From: Escarpia spicata
Lineage: Eukaryota > Annelida > Polychaeta > Sabellida > Siboglinidae
Length of the DNA stretch: 64,000 bases
NCBI GenBank assembly: GCA_963995525.1
Contig: OZ023206.1
Span: 5,776,041 to 5,840,040 of the forward strand
Direction: 5' to 3'
Part shown: in pieces, positions 20,801-30,451 of the stretch
How positions within the stretch are numbered: position 1 is the first letter of the stretch
Layout of the letters: each line of letters begins with the position of its first letter
Notes under the pieces: generated by a model
Told to the model about the DNA's origin: nothing
Databases searched by the model: none
The model's input: only the letters and a program-made list of their open reading frames with translations
Made by a program: the position numbers and the translations under genes

Positions 20801-22219
20801 CTATCGTCGACCTATCCGGCTCTGATCAAGTGTGTGCGTGCGCTGTAGCTGATTTCACAGTGTGGTGTGACAATCATTTCATAGACCTGAACGTTCATAA
20901 AACTGAAGAACTCATAATAATGTTTTGGAAAAATCCTACTCCTTCCAAGAGACTATTCAATAATAGAGAGAGTGTGTAAGGAGAGTAGACGAACACAAGT
21001 ATGTCGGCATTATCATTGATGCAAAGCTCACATTTAGTGAAAATACAGCGGTAATTAACAGAAAGTGCCAGCAAAAACTGTTTCTTATGCAAGCTCAGGT
21101 CCTTCAGTGTCAGCACACATGTTCTACAAACCTTCTATAGATGCTACATAGAAAGCTCTATTACATTTGGGTTTCTTGTGTGGCACGGTGGCCTGAGTAT
21201 CGTACATCGCAACACTCTGGCACAAACAGTCAGGGTTACTGGCAAGGTGGTGGGAAAAAGCAGACCAGTCTAGAGGATCTATACAGGCAACGGGCAGAGA
21301 GAAAGGGAAGGAACGTCTCCTCAGACCCCTAACATCCCCTGTTTCCATGCTATAAACTTACTTCCTTCTGGCCGCCGCTTTCAACTCCCTCACTGCAAAT
21401 TTAATCGCACTCGAAACTCATTTGTTCCCTGTTTTCAATAAGACTAATGAATGACTAACTGACCTTCGTTCCGCTCCATCTCTGCCAGTCTTCCCTGCCA
21501 GTCTGACACTGAGTGAACCTGAAATGATTTGTGAGATGATTTAACATTTTTACTTTTGTAACTTATTTAAAATATTTAACTAATTTAAGTTATTTATTTA
21601 ACCGATGTGACTTTTATTACTATTTATATTTTTATTTTTACACTTTTTATATTGCATGTACATTTGTTTTAATATGCTGCTTTACACTGGAAATTGCGGA
21701 AACCTTTTTTATCGTTCTGTTTAGTCAGCCACAAGGGACCCTCATGGGGTTTGCCCGCTTCACACTCTTTACCAAGAAGAAGAAAAGTCCCAAAGTCACG
21801 GCCCTGCCTCCAACATCCACCAACCTGTTCCTGCACGTGCAGCAGGCCCGTCTGTAGGTCATGTGTGGAAAGCGGCAGACCAGGAAGCCCCACCCGATGA
21901 GTCAGCTAATATCACTCATTTCGGGTGGGAGATCCTGGATGACGTCCCCGCTCCAGTTATTGCTCAAAGTGACCTAGGTCCACCGCACCTGTGTGATGTG
22001 ATTCATTGTAAGTGTAGAGCACAGGGCAAGAAGTGCAGCACGGGGGTTTGCGGCTGCCACAAAGAACATACTTCGTGCACGTCATACTGCAATTGCTGTG
22101 GCAAAGAGGGCTGCTGCAATCCGTACACTAAGATAGAAGTGGCTCAGGCTGGAGACGAGGAGGGTGTCGAGATGGAGGATGCTGAGGAGGAGGATGTTGA
22201 GGATGAGATGTGTAGATGA
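17840..22219 (+). pseudogene. Uncharacterised large protein family, copy 1 (FEN/PIN-like motifs, C-terminal Cys-rich domain), split by a LINE
   Basis: I know this as a family of long unnamed proteins common in cnidarian, mollusc and fish genomes; its function is unknown to me. Blocks in order: EQYLDTARLHSTGRHWVDNF and MERMLKYFFLAAHVQYARYL (17900-18100), HHEGHWIAVSVDQFGEQNVI (18176-18235), VEKYPHPLEDHRPHLYNPVT onward (18450-18910), KIIVFDKYQDVS (about 19000), HDEVDITVISYLIE and GDDTDVFVLLVY (19222-19335), then after the LINE at 19630-21690, QPQGTLMGFARFTLFTKK (21724-21780) and a Cys-rich tail with many CxC and CC pairs (about 22000-22125). The paired acidic motifs recall the FEN/XPG class of nucleases, which is inference. 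Lesions: TGA 18173, a frameshift zone 18240-18440, TAG 18914, TGA 19382 and the LINE insertion. An acidic run follows the Cys-rich tail, ending at TAG or TGA near 22217. Confidence 0.7.
19630..21690 (+). mobile_element. Rex1/Babar-like LINE with internal deletion, inserted in the family copy
   Basis: A basic segment (RRKRGKRGGVRQRLKKKK, about 19900) precedes an endonuclease domain: LANVRLLRSKM, MTETCLDETLPDSELYVDGF, GGGICVYTNQRWCK, NIILGDFNS and GTADHNVVHL. EN catalytic residues E, D, N and DH are kept. Right after VKTWDLNSVDAL (20700) the sequence jumps to the RT palm region (SPVLFTLYTDDCHSS, KYSDDTAIVDL), so the RT fingers and motif A are deleted. The thumb and C-terminal region follow in broken frames (EHKYVGIIIDAKLTF, GRRFQLPHCKFNRTRNSF-like). 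A T-rich 3' region runs to about 21690. TAG at 20052 also interrupts the frame. Flanking family-1 protein resumes on both sides, so the insertion site is within that gene. Clade naming is tentative. Confidence 0.78.
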
Positions 22220-22784
22220 GGAGGTTGAAGGCCATGAGGATGCTCATGATCATCTTGATGATCCTGGTTAGCTGGATGATGCGAGGGAGTAGGTAAAAGG
22301 TGAAGATTATTAGTCGATATGTGAAGATAGCGTAAACATTACGCTTATACCATAGCATTGTGTAAAACTATCTGTTATCTACAGTTATGGATATAAATCC
22401 TTGTAACATCCCTACAATGACTTTCGTACATGATTACTTAATGCAAAATTTTTTCCTCACAAAAGAAATATGAATGCCAATGTTCATAATGATCTTTTTC
22501 ACTGTAGACTACGTGCAACAGATGTGATTACGTGTTTAAGATATACCTACTGTATTTTCTCATGAACAAATGTGTCAAATATTGTATGATTATCCAATTC
22601 CGTGCATGAATAAACTAAAATATCATTTATTAGAAGTTTTCATTCGTTGTCTACTGAGAGGTCAAATTTCACCTTCATCAGACCTTAAGCATCTGATCTT
22701 GACTTGCACCGAAAACACAAATTCAGCAAAATGGATTCTAAGCACCTCAAACCCATTAAAAGAGGTGTTATACATCATTCTAAG

Positions 22785-22785
<1 letters not shown>
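22220..22785. other. No gene recognised
   Basis: AT-rich sequence after the family copy 1. Short gat/gag-rich stretches near 22230-22300 continue the purine-rich coding end. Nothing else is supported. Confidence 0.4.
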
Positions 22786-22847
<62 letters not shown>

Positions 22848-22866
22848 GTGCGTGTGTGTCTGTGTG
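22786..22866 (+). repeat. (GT)n microsatellite at the 3' end of CR1-like copy A
   Basis: About 80 bases of GT with a few GC changes, directly adjoining the tttaacaaga repeats that end the CR1-like element on the - strand. It may have grown from, or served as, the insertion target. Confidence 0.95.
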
Positions 22867-25250
22867 TTTAACAAGAGGTTTAACAAGATTGCCACCCAGA
22901 GAATTACTCTAGGTAGCAGGTGGACAAGGAAGCCCTTGGCTTATCGAGAGTCCGACCTTTTTATCTATGTGTATCCAGCCCGTCTGAGGTATGTGTCGAT
23001 TTTATTTTTAAACATATTCACGCTACTAGCACCCACACAATCAGCAGGTAATATGTTCCATTCATTTACAGTCCTTTGTGAAATTGAAAACTTTCTTATA
23101 TCCAATCTACTCTGCTCCTTTGCTAATGCAAGATCATGTCCTCTAGTCCTTCTATCTTTCTTAACTGAGAAAAACATATTTCTATCAATATTTTCATAAC
23201 CCTTCAATATTTTAAACACTTCTATCTGATCTCCTCTCAATCTCCTGGTCTCTAGTGTTGTTAAACCGCATTTTTTTAGGTGTATTTCATAACTAAGATC
23301 CCTCAGATTTGGTATCATTTTAGTGGCTCTCCTCTGCACTCTTTCTAGCATATCTATGTCCTTCCTGCGATATGGCCTCCACGCTTGAATACAATATTCT
23401 AAATGAGGCCTAACTATTGTTTTGTACAGCGGTATTATTAGCTCTTTTTCCTTATACGTTATGTTTCGCCTAATTAATCCAAGGATTTGATTTCCCTTTG
23501 AAGCTGCAATTCCGCACTGCTCTGAAATCTTCATATCAGCACTAACGGTTAACCCTAAGTGCTACCTTACAGTAGTACTTAGTACAGTACCCCCCATTGT
23601 ATATTCTACCTCTTCGTTCCCATGTCCTATGTGGAGGCATTTACATTTCCCAAAATTGAACATCATTTGCCACTTTTCAGACCATTTGATCAACCTGTCA
23701 AGATCATCTTGTAAATGCTGTCTATCTCCATCACTTTTAATCCTTCTAAACACTTTTGTATCATCCGCAAATTTCAACACCTTGCTTGTTATTTCATCAT
23801 CCAAATCGTTGATGTATATTCAGAATAATATAGGACCTAATACTGATCCCTGTGGTACCCCACTCAATACCGATTTCCAGTTTGAAGCCTCCCCATCAAC
23901 TACTACACGTTGTCTTCTGTCAATCAGCCATTGTTTTATCCAGTTTATTATACCATTTCCTATGCCATGGGTCTTTAGTTTAAGTAGTAATCTTTGATGT
24001 GGTACTTTGTCAAAAGCTTTTTGAAAATCTAAGAAGACGATATCTACTGGTGATCCCTCATCTACCCACTTAGTGATGACTTCCAAAAAACATAACATTT
24101 TTGTTAAGCATGACCTCGCTTTAAAAAAACCATGTTGAGATGGGTTTATCAAGTTTTGTTTAACAAGAAAATCCACCATGTGATCTTTAATTAGTCTTTC
24201 TAATAACTTACAAATCACTGATGTTAAACTCACTGGTCTATAGTTCTCTGACTTGTTTCTCGAACCTTTTTTGAATAACGGTATAATGTTTGCTTCTTTC
24301 CATTCTAAAGGAACCACTCCCTCTTCTAATGACAAGTTGAAAACTGTTGCAAGTGGTATGCTAATTTGTTCTACAATTTCCAATAGTAGTTTGGGTGGAA
24401 TACCATCCACTCCAGGTGATTTATTATCCTTCATAGCCCTTATTTTCTTAGCTACCATTTCCGGGGTTACAATTAATTGTCCTAAATAGTCTGAATCTGC
24501 CCCCTTGAACTTAGCCTCTGGTATTGGCAGTGAACTAATATCTTCCCTGGTAAACACTGAACTAAAGTACTCATTCAGGTCTTCTGCCATTATGAATCCC
24601 TCTGATATTATATTTCCAGCACTATCTTCTAGAGGACCGACCTTAGCTTCGAACATACGCATAAAAACTCTTGCTGTCATGTTTTATATTACTAGCTAAT
24701 TGTTGTTCATAGCTTCTCTTTGAATTTCTAATTTCAGCTGTAGCTTGGTTAAGTGCTTCTTTATAATTGTTGTAGTCTTCATCATTTCCAGTACATCTAT
24801 ATGACTTCCACATCATTTGTTTATACTTAATTTTTCTAATGGCTTCTTTCGATTAGTGTTTCTTTTTGGACCGTTTTCCTTGTTTTTTGAAGGGTACAAA
24901 TTTATCGATTATGCACTTAATTTCACTCTTTAATATATTCCAGCATTCTGTTGCCGTCTTATTTTTCAGTGTCTTATTCCAGTCTATCTTTGCTAAATAT
25001 TTCCTCATGTCCTTATACCTTCCTTTGTGGAAATTTCTCCTATACTGCTTTTTGCTATTCCTTTCTGATTTTACTTTGATGGTAAAATGTATCTGGTTGT
25101 GATCGCTACTCCCCACTGGCTCACATATCTTGACATTGTCAACTAATTCATTCTGTGAGGACAAAACTGTGTCTAACACATTCTCACCCCTGGTTGGTTC
25201 TAGCACATGTTGAGAAAGGAATGTATCTTGAACTAAAACTAAAAACTTGT
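22867..25250 (-). mobile_element. CR1-like LINE copy A (EN end, RT, C-terminus), 5'-truncated
   Basis: On - the order is: EN end (VLEPTRGENVLDTVLSSQNE, SSDHNQIHF; about 25240-25080), linker, RT (KSPGVDGIPPKLLLEIVEQI; NYRPVSLTSVICKLLERLIK; FLDFQKAFDKVPHQRL; SGVPQGSVLGPILF; FADDTKVFRRIK) and C-terminal region ending RRAGYT at about 22968. Lesions include a stop near 24853, a frameshift near 24650, a stop near 23818 and a frame break near 23560. The 3' end has a conserved hairpin at 22891-22917 followed by ttgttaaac-type repeats. Two more copies, B and C, share the same 3' end. 5' truncation is near 25250 beside a GT/GC microsatellite. Confidence 0.92.
22891..22917 (-). other. CR1-like 3' terminal hairpin, copy A
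   Basis: The stem is 11 base pairs (counting G-T) with a five-base loop. One stem pair differs from copies B and C by a compensating change on both sides (C-G here, T-A there), supporting a selected RNA structure. Confidence 0.75.
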
Positions 25251-25354
25251 GGTCCTCTGTGTGTCTGTGTGTGTGTATGCGCGCGCGCGCGTGATGTTCT
25301 GATGATGCAGCGTGCCCTTTCTCTGTTTGTACTGAATTTACGCCAACTATTGGG

Positions 25355-25554
25355 NNNNNNNNNNNNNNNNNNNNNNNNNNNNNNNNNNNNNNNNNNNNNN
25401 NNNNNNNNNNNNNNNNNNNNNNNNNNNNNNNNNNNNNNNNNNNNNNNNNNNNNNNNNNNNNNNNNNNNNNNNNNNNNNNNNNNNNNNNNNNNNNNNNNNN
25501 NNNNNNNNNNNNNNNNNNNNNNNNNNNNNNNNNNNNNNNNNNNNNNNNNNNNNN
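25355..25554. other. Assembly gap (200 N)
   Basis: Exactly 200 unknown bases, a conventional gap size. CR1-like copy A lies to the left and Gypsy 2 to the right, so the 5' parts of both may be affected. Confidence 0.99.
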
Positions 25555-25689
25555 TCTCTGTGTAACACTCTGTCGACAGTTCTACTGATGTCAAGGCAGA
25601 TCTGTCTTGGTCATGTTCAGGGTGGGTACTCGCATAATAGATATCGGCTGAGTATGCGGGATGGGATCTTGTATCATCGATGGGAGGTA

Positions 25690-27094
25690 GAGATTGGTCC
25701 TTCTGCACTAAAATAGTACATCGTGCGATGAGACAGGTAGTCCTCCAAATGACCCACGATGACCGTATTGGAGGACACTGGGGGAGAGAGAAAACATACG
25801 CAAAACTAGGGAAAAGCTTTTTTTGGCCTTCTATGCATCAGGACTGTCGGGTGTTCGTGAAAACATGTGCTTTATGCCATAGTAACAAAGTGGGTCAATC
25901 ACAGCGACCGTCGTTACTCCACTGCCAGACAGGAGTCCTCGGGAGCGGGTAAACCTAGATATACCAGGGTAATTTACAACAAGTAGAGAATAAACAGCCG
26001 AGATAACAGCCAAGACGTTTTTGAGCAATGGATTGCCAGGTACGGGACACCCCTACAGGTACACACAGGCCAGGGCAGAAACATTGATAGCCAACTATTC
26101 ACAGATCTATGCAAATTAATGGAAGTCACAAAGACAAGGACGACACCCTATCGGCCCAGTTCCAATGGACAAGTAGAACGCCATAACCAAATGGTTTTGT
26201 CCTTTATCAGATGTTATCTTGCTGATAAGATGTCCCGACGGGATGACCACCTGGATACCCTGGGGATGACCACCTGGATACACTGGGGATGACCACCTGG
26301 ATACACTGGGGATGACCACCTGGATACACTGGGAATGACCACCTGGATACACTGGGGATGACCACCTGGATACACTGGGGATGACCACCTGGATACACTG
26401 GGGATGACCACCTGGATACACTGGGAATGAGTCTACGAGCCACGGTGAATCGAAGTACCGGGTTCACGCCTAATATGTTGCTATTAGGACGAGAGGTGCG
26501 TGTGCCTGAGGAGATCCCATTTGGGCTCCCTATTGTCAATTCACTGAGACTACCACCAGCTGATTGTCTCAAGAATTTAGTCGAGAAAATCAGGAACTCT
26601 TCCATAGCAGCACGTGATAATCTACATATGGCACAAAACTGTCAGAAAAAGATTGATACACTGGCCCCAATTCGAGAGAGGCAACTTGATGTGAGCGACC
26701 TAGTGTATAACCGCAATCCGTGGACAATCGTGGGACAAAGTAAGACATTACTTCCAATATGAAAGGGGCCGTTTGTAGTTATGAAAATAGTGTCATGCTT
26801 CTTATATCGGATCGCGGGACGTAAGAGAGAATACGTAAAGCGCCACAATAAACTCCGTATATGCAAGGACCGCGATGTTCCTCTGTGGATAAGGCGGAAG
26901 CGACAATCAATCCTCAATCTGGGTGGGCCATCAAATGACGTTATGACCACTGACGATCCGCTAGACGAGGTTATGCAATTGTTCAACTCTAACCCATCAC
27001 TACCTAGAAGGGAGACCTTCACCTCACAAATAGAGACCCCACGAACTACCCGCGGAGGTCGACCTCTCAATCGACCTCGTAGGTACGACGACTG
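25690..27094 (+). pseudogene. pol: Gypsy 2 pol: integrase, inactivated
   Basis: The zinc-binding region is clear (HDDRIGGHWGREKT, then FFWPSMHQDC and CALCHSNK at 25750-25890). The first catalytic Asp lies in VNLDIPG (about 25950), after which most of the first core strand region is deleted. The second catalytic position reads H-T-G-Q-G (about 26062-26074), with Gly in place of the Asp. The Glu is kept in NGQVERHNQ. A 23-bp minisatellite interrupts the following region. The frame resumes at MSLRATVNRSTGFTPNMLLL (26427) and runs through VSDLVYNRNP, TAG/TGA at 26761, and LYRIAGRKREYVKRHNKLR to RRYDD and a stop at 27093. The element cannot integrate on its own. Confidence 0.85.
26241..26424 (+). 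repeat. 23-bp minisatellite, 8 units, inside integrase sequence
   Basis: The unit is gatgaccacctggatacact plus ggg. Copies are nearly identical (one with ccc, two with ggga). The left flank reads LADKMSRR and the right flank MSLRATVNRS, so a single segment of integrase coding sequence has been amplified. The seven extra units add 161 bases, not a multiple of three, so the frame is broken. Confidence 0.95.
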
Positions 27095-27128
27095 ATTATA
27101 ATGTGTCATGTAATTATTTTACAGATGG

Positions 27129-27838
27129 ATGCCACCGACACCGATTGCACCAACGGTAGCCCTGTTAGAAACAAACCGCCCTTCAGCCCGGCCAGTTCCC
27201 AATGGAACTGTCGCCTTGGGCGACCTCCAACACCTAGTCGACAAGGCACAAGGCACGCTGGTGCGGTATGTAACATTGGGTGGCGTGCAGGTGTCATTAG
27301 ACGCCATTGTCCGTACACGTCCACCACCTACACATGTCCAAGTAGTACAAGGTGCCAGGGTGCCGGTCAAACTGCAGGATCCCAGCATGCAATGCCAACG
27401 TTCGAGAACGCGTGACAGCCAGTTCAGGCCAAGATATACAGTTCTGACTGCACTGCGATCGGTGAATGCGGCCTTGACTATACATAGTCACCCCAGTCGC
27501 TGCCTCGCCAGCGGTAGTTGTTTACAAAACACATTGCCCTGGCCAAGGAGTTGCAGAAGCCGCGTCTGCAGCACTTGCGGGGAAACGCACGCGTCGCCTT
27601 TTAGAGCGTCATGCCCGAGGCAGTGGCAATTCTGTGGGACAGTACACACCAGCACCAACTCCTTCACGCGCACTGTTTCACCGGAAGTCTCGCAGACTAC
27701 AGACGCTGGGTGGGACACTTCTGGAACAGTGTGTTCGGAATGACGCACAAGTCGGTGTCCTCGGCAGAGTTTGGCGAGCTAGCACGCCAGATCGACATCT
27801 ACAGGTTGGTCTTCGAGACAGACGGCCCGCTGTTGTAA
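27129..27838 (+). pseudogene. Gypsy 2 accessory ORF downstream of pol, frameshifted
   Basis: The ATG at 27129 opens a frame starting MPPTPIAPTVALLETNRPS, with ALGDLQHLVDKAQGTLVRYV and SLDAIVRTRPPPTHVQVVQG, compact protein-like sequence. After about 27480 the better coding signal moves to another frame: IALAKELQKPRLQHLRGNAR, one stop near 27605, then MPEAVAILWDSTHQHQLLHA, DYRRWVGHFWNSVFGMTHKS and IDIYRLVFETDGPLL, ending at TAA 27836-27838. The total would be about 235 residues. No transmembrane span, signal peptide or zinc motif is obvious, so it does not look like an envelope protein. I do not recognise the family. Position between pol and the LTR argues that it belongs to the retrotransposon. 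Confidence 0.5.
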
Positions 27839-28144
27839 CCCCGGGGACATAACCGTGGTCACCCATATGAGATTGTTCACCAAGCCCAACACATTGCGAA
27901 CTATCGCAACTTACCCAGGTGGGTAATTCTCCGCGTAGCCAATCTCAACGTGCCGGCGTTTTATAAGAGGTAAGACTTCTGCCACGAGTCCTTTTACGAC
28001 GCCACATGCACCGTTTTATTATCACATTATAACAAGTCTAGAGTTTCAATATTATATTAATATTTTTCACCACCGTCACGCATAACATATTACTATTGCG
28101 AATACGTGTTTTTCTGGGGAATGTGGTGGACGTCCAAACGTCAT

Positions 28145-28440
28145 AGGGAGGGAGGAATGTGGTAGTCACCAGTCGGCAGCACCGTACACCCTCACCGCAC
28201 ACACTCTACCCCGTCACGCACCACTGCACAACTAACCCTTTATAAGGGCCGATTAAGACAATGTACCCAGCCACACGATCCACGACGACAGCATAGTGTT
28301 ACACGTCCGTCCCTGAACGACACGCACCGCCCAGTTGCTGGATCATTGTGTCAGTCACCGCTGGACATCTCGTACAGCAACCACACTCATCTACACCCGC
28401 GCTACAACCCAGAGCAGAGCGAGCCACGTAAGTTACCATT
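28145..28440 (+). repeat. Putative polypurine tract and 3' LTR of Gypsy 2
   Basis: The tract agggagggaggaa (28145-28157) is followed at 28158 by tgtggtag, a typical LTR 5' terminus. A TATA-like tttataa occurs near 28230. The 3' terminus (CA) is not certain. The stretch 27839-28144 is non-coding. Confidence 0.5.
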
Positions 28441-28499
28441 ACATTACCAGCTCGCTCTCTACAACAATTGCAGTTTCCACTGTAGAAAACATAGCATCT

Positions 28500-28990
28500 G
28501 TCCTATGGACAGTCCTCTCATTTGGAGCACGAGCGTATTGAACTGTCTCTGATTATTGCGATGAACCTGCACAGCATACTCAGTCATGTGTCAAAACTCA
28601 ATAATTATCCTCTGTCTAAGAGTTTATTGTGGCATGTTCTAAATGATCAACTGCTTGCGAAACAAACGTTAGGGTGCCTGGAAGAAGAAAAACACAGTCC
28701 TTACATTTGGAGCATGAGCTGTAGTGAAATGTACACGATGATAATTGCATTGAACCTGCACAACACTTTCACTAAGGTTTCAAAACTCAGTATTTGTATA
28801 TTTGGTGTCCAACCGATACGAACCAATACGAACCAACTGTGGCACATTCCAAATGCACAATTGTTTAGGATACAAATTGTAGGGAGCATGGAAGACAAAA
28901 CGAAATCCTCTTTTTTGGAGCATGAGAAGTATTGAAATATCTACGATGGTAATTGCATTGAACTTGCACTGCACAGGTGTAAAAACTCAA
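28500..28990 (+). repeat. Divergent tandem repeat, three units of about 185-208 bp
   Basis: Each unit begins near tttggagca(c/t)gag (28521, 28706, 28914) and contains attgcattgaac-tgcac and caaaactcaata-like blocks in the same order. Similarity between units is partial, so this is an old satellite-like duplication. It is followed by a (TA)n stretch at about 29076-29113. Confidence 0.75.
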
Positions 28991-29159
28991 TATTGGTATC
29001 CTATGAATACGAGTCAAAACACAGTTGAAGGTAAAACGGTAAGAAAGCGCTCTAATAGCAGCTTATTTTACGTAATATATATATATAATAAATATATATA
29101 TATATAATATACATTTATACATCGGCATCTTCGGCGCCATTTTGGTTTTTGCTTAATGG

Positions 29160-29497
29160 AACGTCCAAAAAAGGTAAGTTCTTATATAACGCAGTATCCA
29201 GTCCCCAGGACTGCTCAAAGCGCTTTACACTTTACTCCCTGGCAGACCTGTTCAATCGAACACCATCTCGACTTCTATGGGAAGCATCCAGCCACGCTGC
29301 AATTAATGCGCGAAGACTATTCGTACAAAAATATCCACCACTGTCTATAGCCAGGTACTCATTCATACAGCTGAGTGAACTGAAACAATGTAGAGTAAAC
29401 GAACTTGCCCAAGGTTCGAAACCGCCGCACAGGATTCGACCCCGAGTTCTCTCGGTTGAGGGTCCGAAGTCTAGCCACTGCACCACGGCGTCCACCC
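29160..29497 (-). mobile_element. tRNA-headed SINE, copy 1
   Basis: On - the sequence starts gccgtggtgcagtggctaga, with an A-box-like tggtgcagtgg (29475-29485) and a B box gggtcgaatcc (29432-29442), the internal RNA polymerase III promoter of tRNA-derived SINEs. The 3' part contains aaagcgctttgagcag and tgcgttatataagaac, a tail type shared with L2/Deu-type elements. A second copy lies at 43508-43850. It abuts the 3' side of the L2-like LINE fragment. Confidence 0.8.
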
Positions 29498-29503
29498 GAG
29501 AGG

Positions 29504-30451
29504 TTACCAAATAGTCCTAACATTAAGAGGGAGCATATTCCAAAGAGTTGGTGCAGCAACAGAAAAAGCCCTAGTTCCAATGTTAGTGTTGACTCTACGA
29601 ACAAGAAGGTCAGAAATAGATGATCTAACATTAAGAGGGAGCATATTCCAAAGAGTTGGTGCAGCAACAGAAAAAGCCCTAGTTCCAATGTTAGTGTTGA
29701 CTCTAGGAACAAGAAGGTCAGAAATAGATGATCGAAACTGGATAGGTTTTCTTACAGGAGCAAACAGTGAATGGAAATACGATGGTAGCTTACTGGACAG
29801 TGCCTGGTATGTAATGGTACAGATCTTAAATATTATACTAAATCGTACATGAAGCCAATGCAAAGACTTCAAAAGTGGTACAAAGCGAGAAAAACGAAGA
29901 GATCTTGTAACTACCCTTGCTTGACAATTTTGGACACGTTGAAATTGTGTGATAACCTTGCTAGCGATATTATAAAGGAGGGAATTACAATAGTCAAGTC
30001 TGCTGCTAACAAGCGCGGTTGCAATAGGTTTAGCAACAAAAAGTGACACATGCCGGCGAATACGGGGAAGATTACAAATATGATCAAAACTGCATCGACA
30101 CGTTTGAGATATGTGTTGTCGGAAATTGAAGTTACTATCAAAGATCACTCCTAGATTCCGCACCGAGGCTGCTGGCGTGATATACTGATTCAAAATACGC
30201 GTAGGGAAAAAAACATCAAGTTTACTACGCTGCATTGGAGTTTCAATAATGATTAATACAGTTTTATTTGGATTTAATTTCAAGTTGCTGTCATTCATCC
30301 AGTGTAAGATATATTGGAGGCAATCACTAAGTTGGTTATGGGAGCGATTTGTATCGGGGGTAGCCAACAAAATGTAGATCTGAGTATCATCAGCATAAAG
30401 ATGATGATCCAAGTTATGTCTTTGTGTAACAGAGCTTAGTGGCTGATACAT
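29504..30451 (-). mobile_element. L2-like LINE fragment with in-frame 108-bp tandem duplication
   Basis: The - strand frame is open for 315 codons: LDHHLYADDTQIYILLATPD (RT motif C), WMNDSNLKLNPNKTVLIIIE, VRNLGVIFDSNFNFRQHIS, SSRLDYCNSLLYNIASK, FQRVQNCQARVV and LKSLHWLHVRFSIIFKICTI. Near the C-terminus a 36-residue block (SSISDLLV ... FSVAAPTLWNMLPLNVR) occurs twice in tandem, from a 108-base duplication (unit starts at 29518 and 29626 on the + coordinate scale). The element is truncated 5' of motif C near 30452 and cut on the 3' side where the SINE begins. The clade is assigned by general resemblance to L2. Confidence 0.85.

Larger units (their letters stand above)
25555..28440 (+). mobile_element. 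Ty3/Gypsy element 2: integrase remnant, accessory ORF, 3' LTR start
   Basis: Only the 3' half is present after the gap: integrase, a short accessory ORF, a polypurine tract and the beginning of an LTR. It belongs to a different lineage from the first Gypsy element, judged from integrase sequence. The right LTR border is uncertain; it may run past 28440. Confidence 0.8.
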
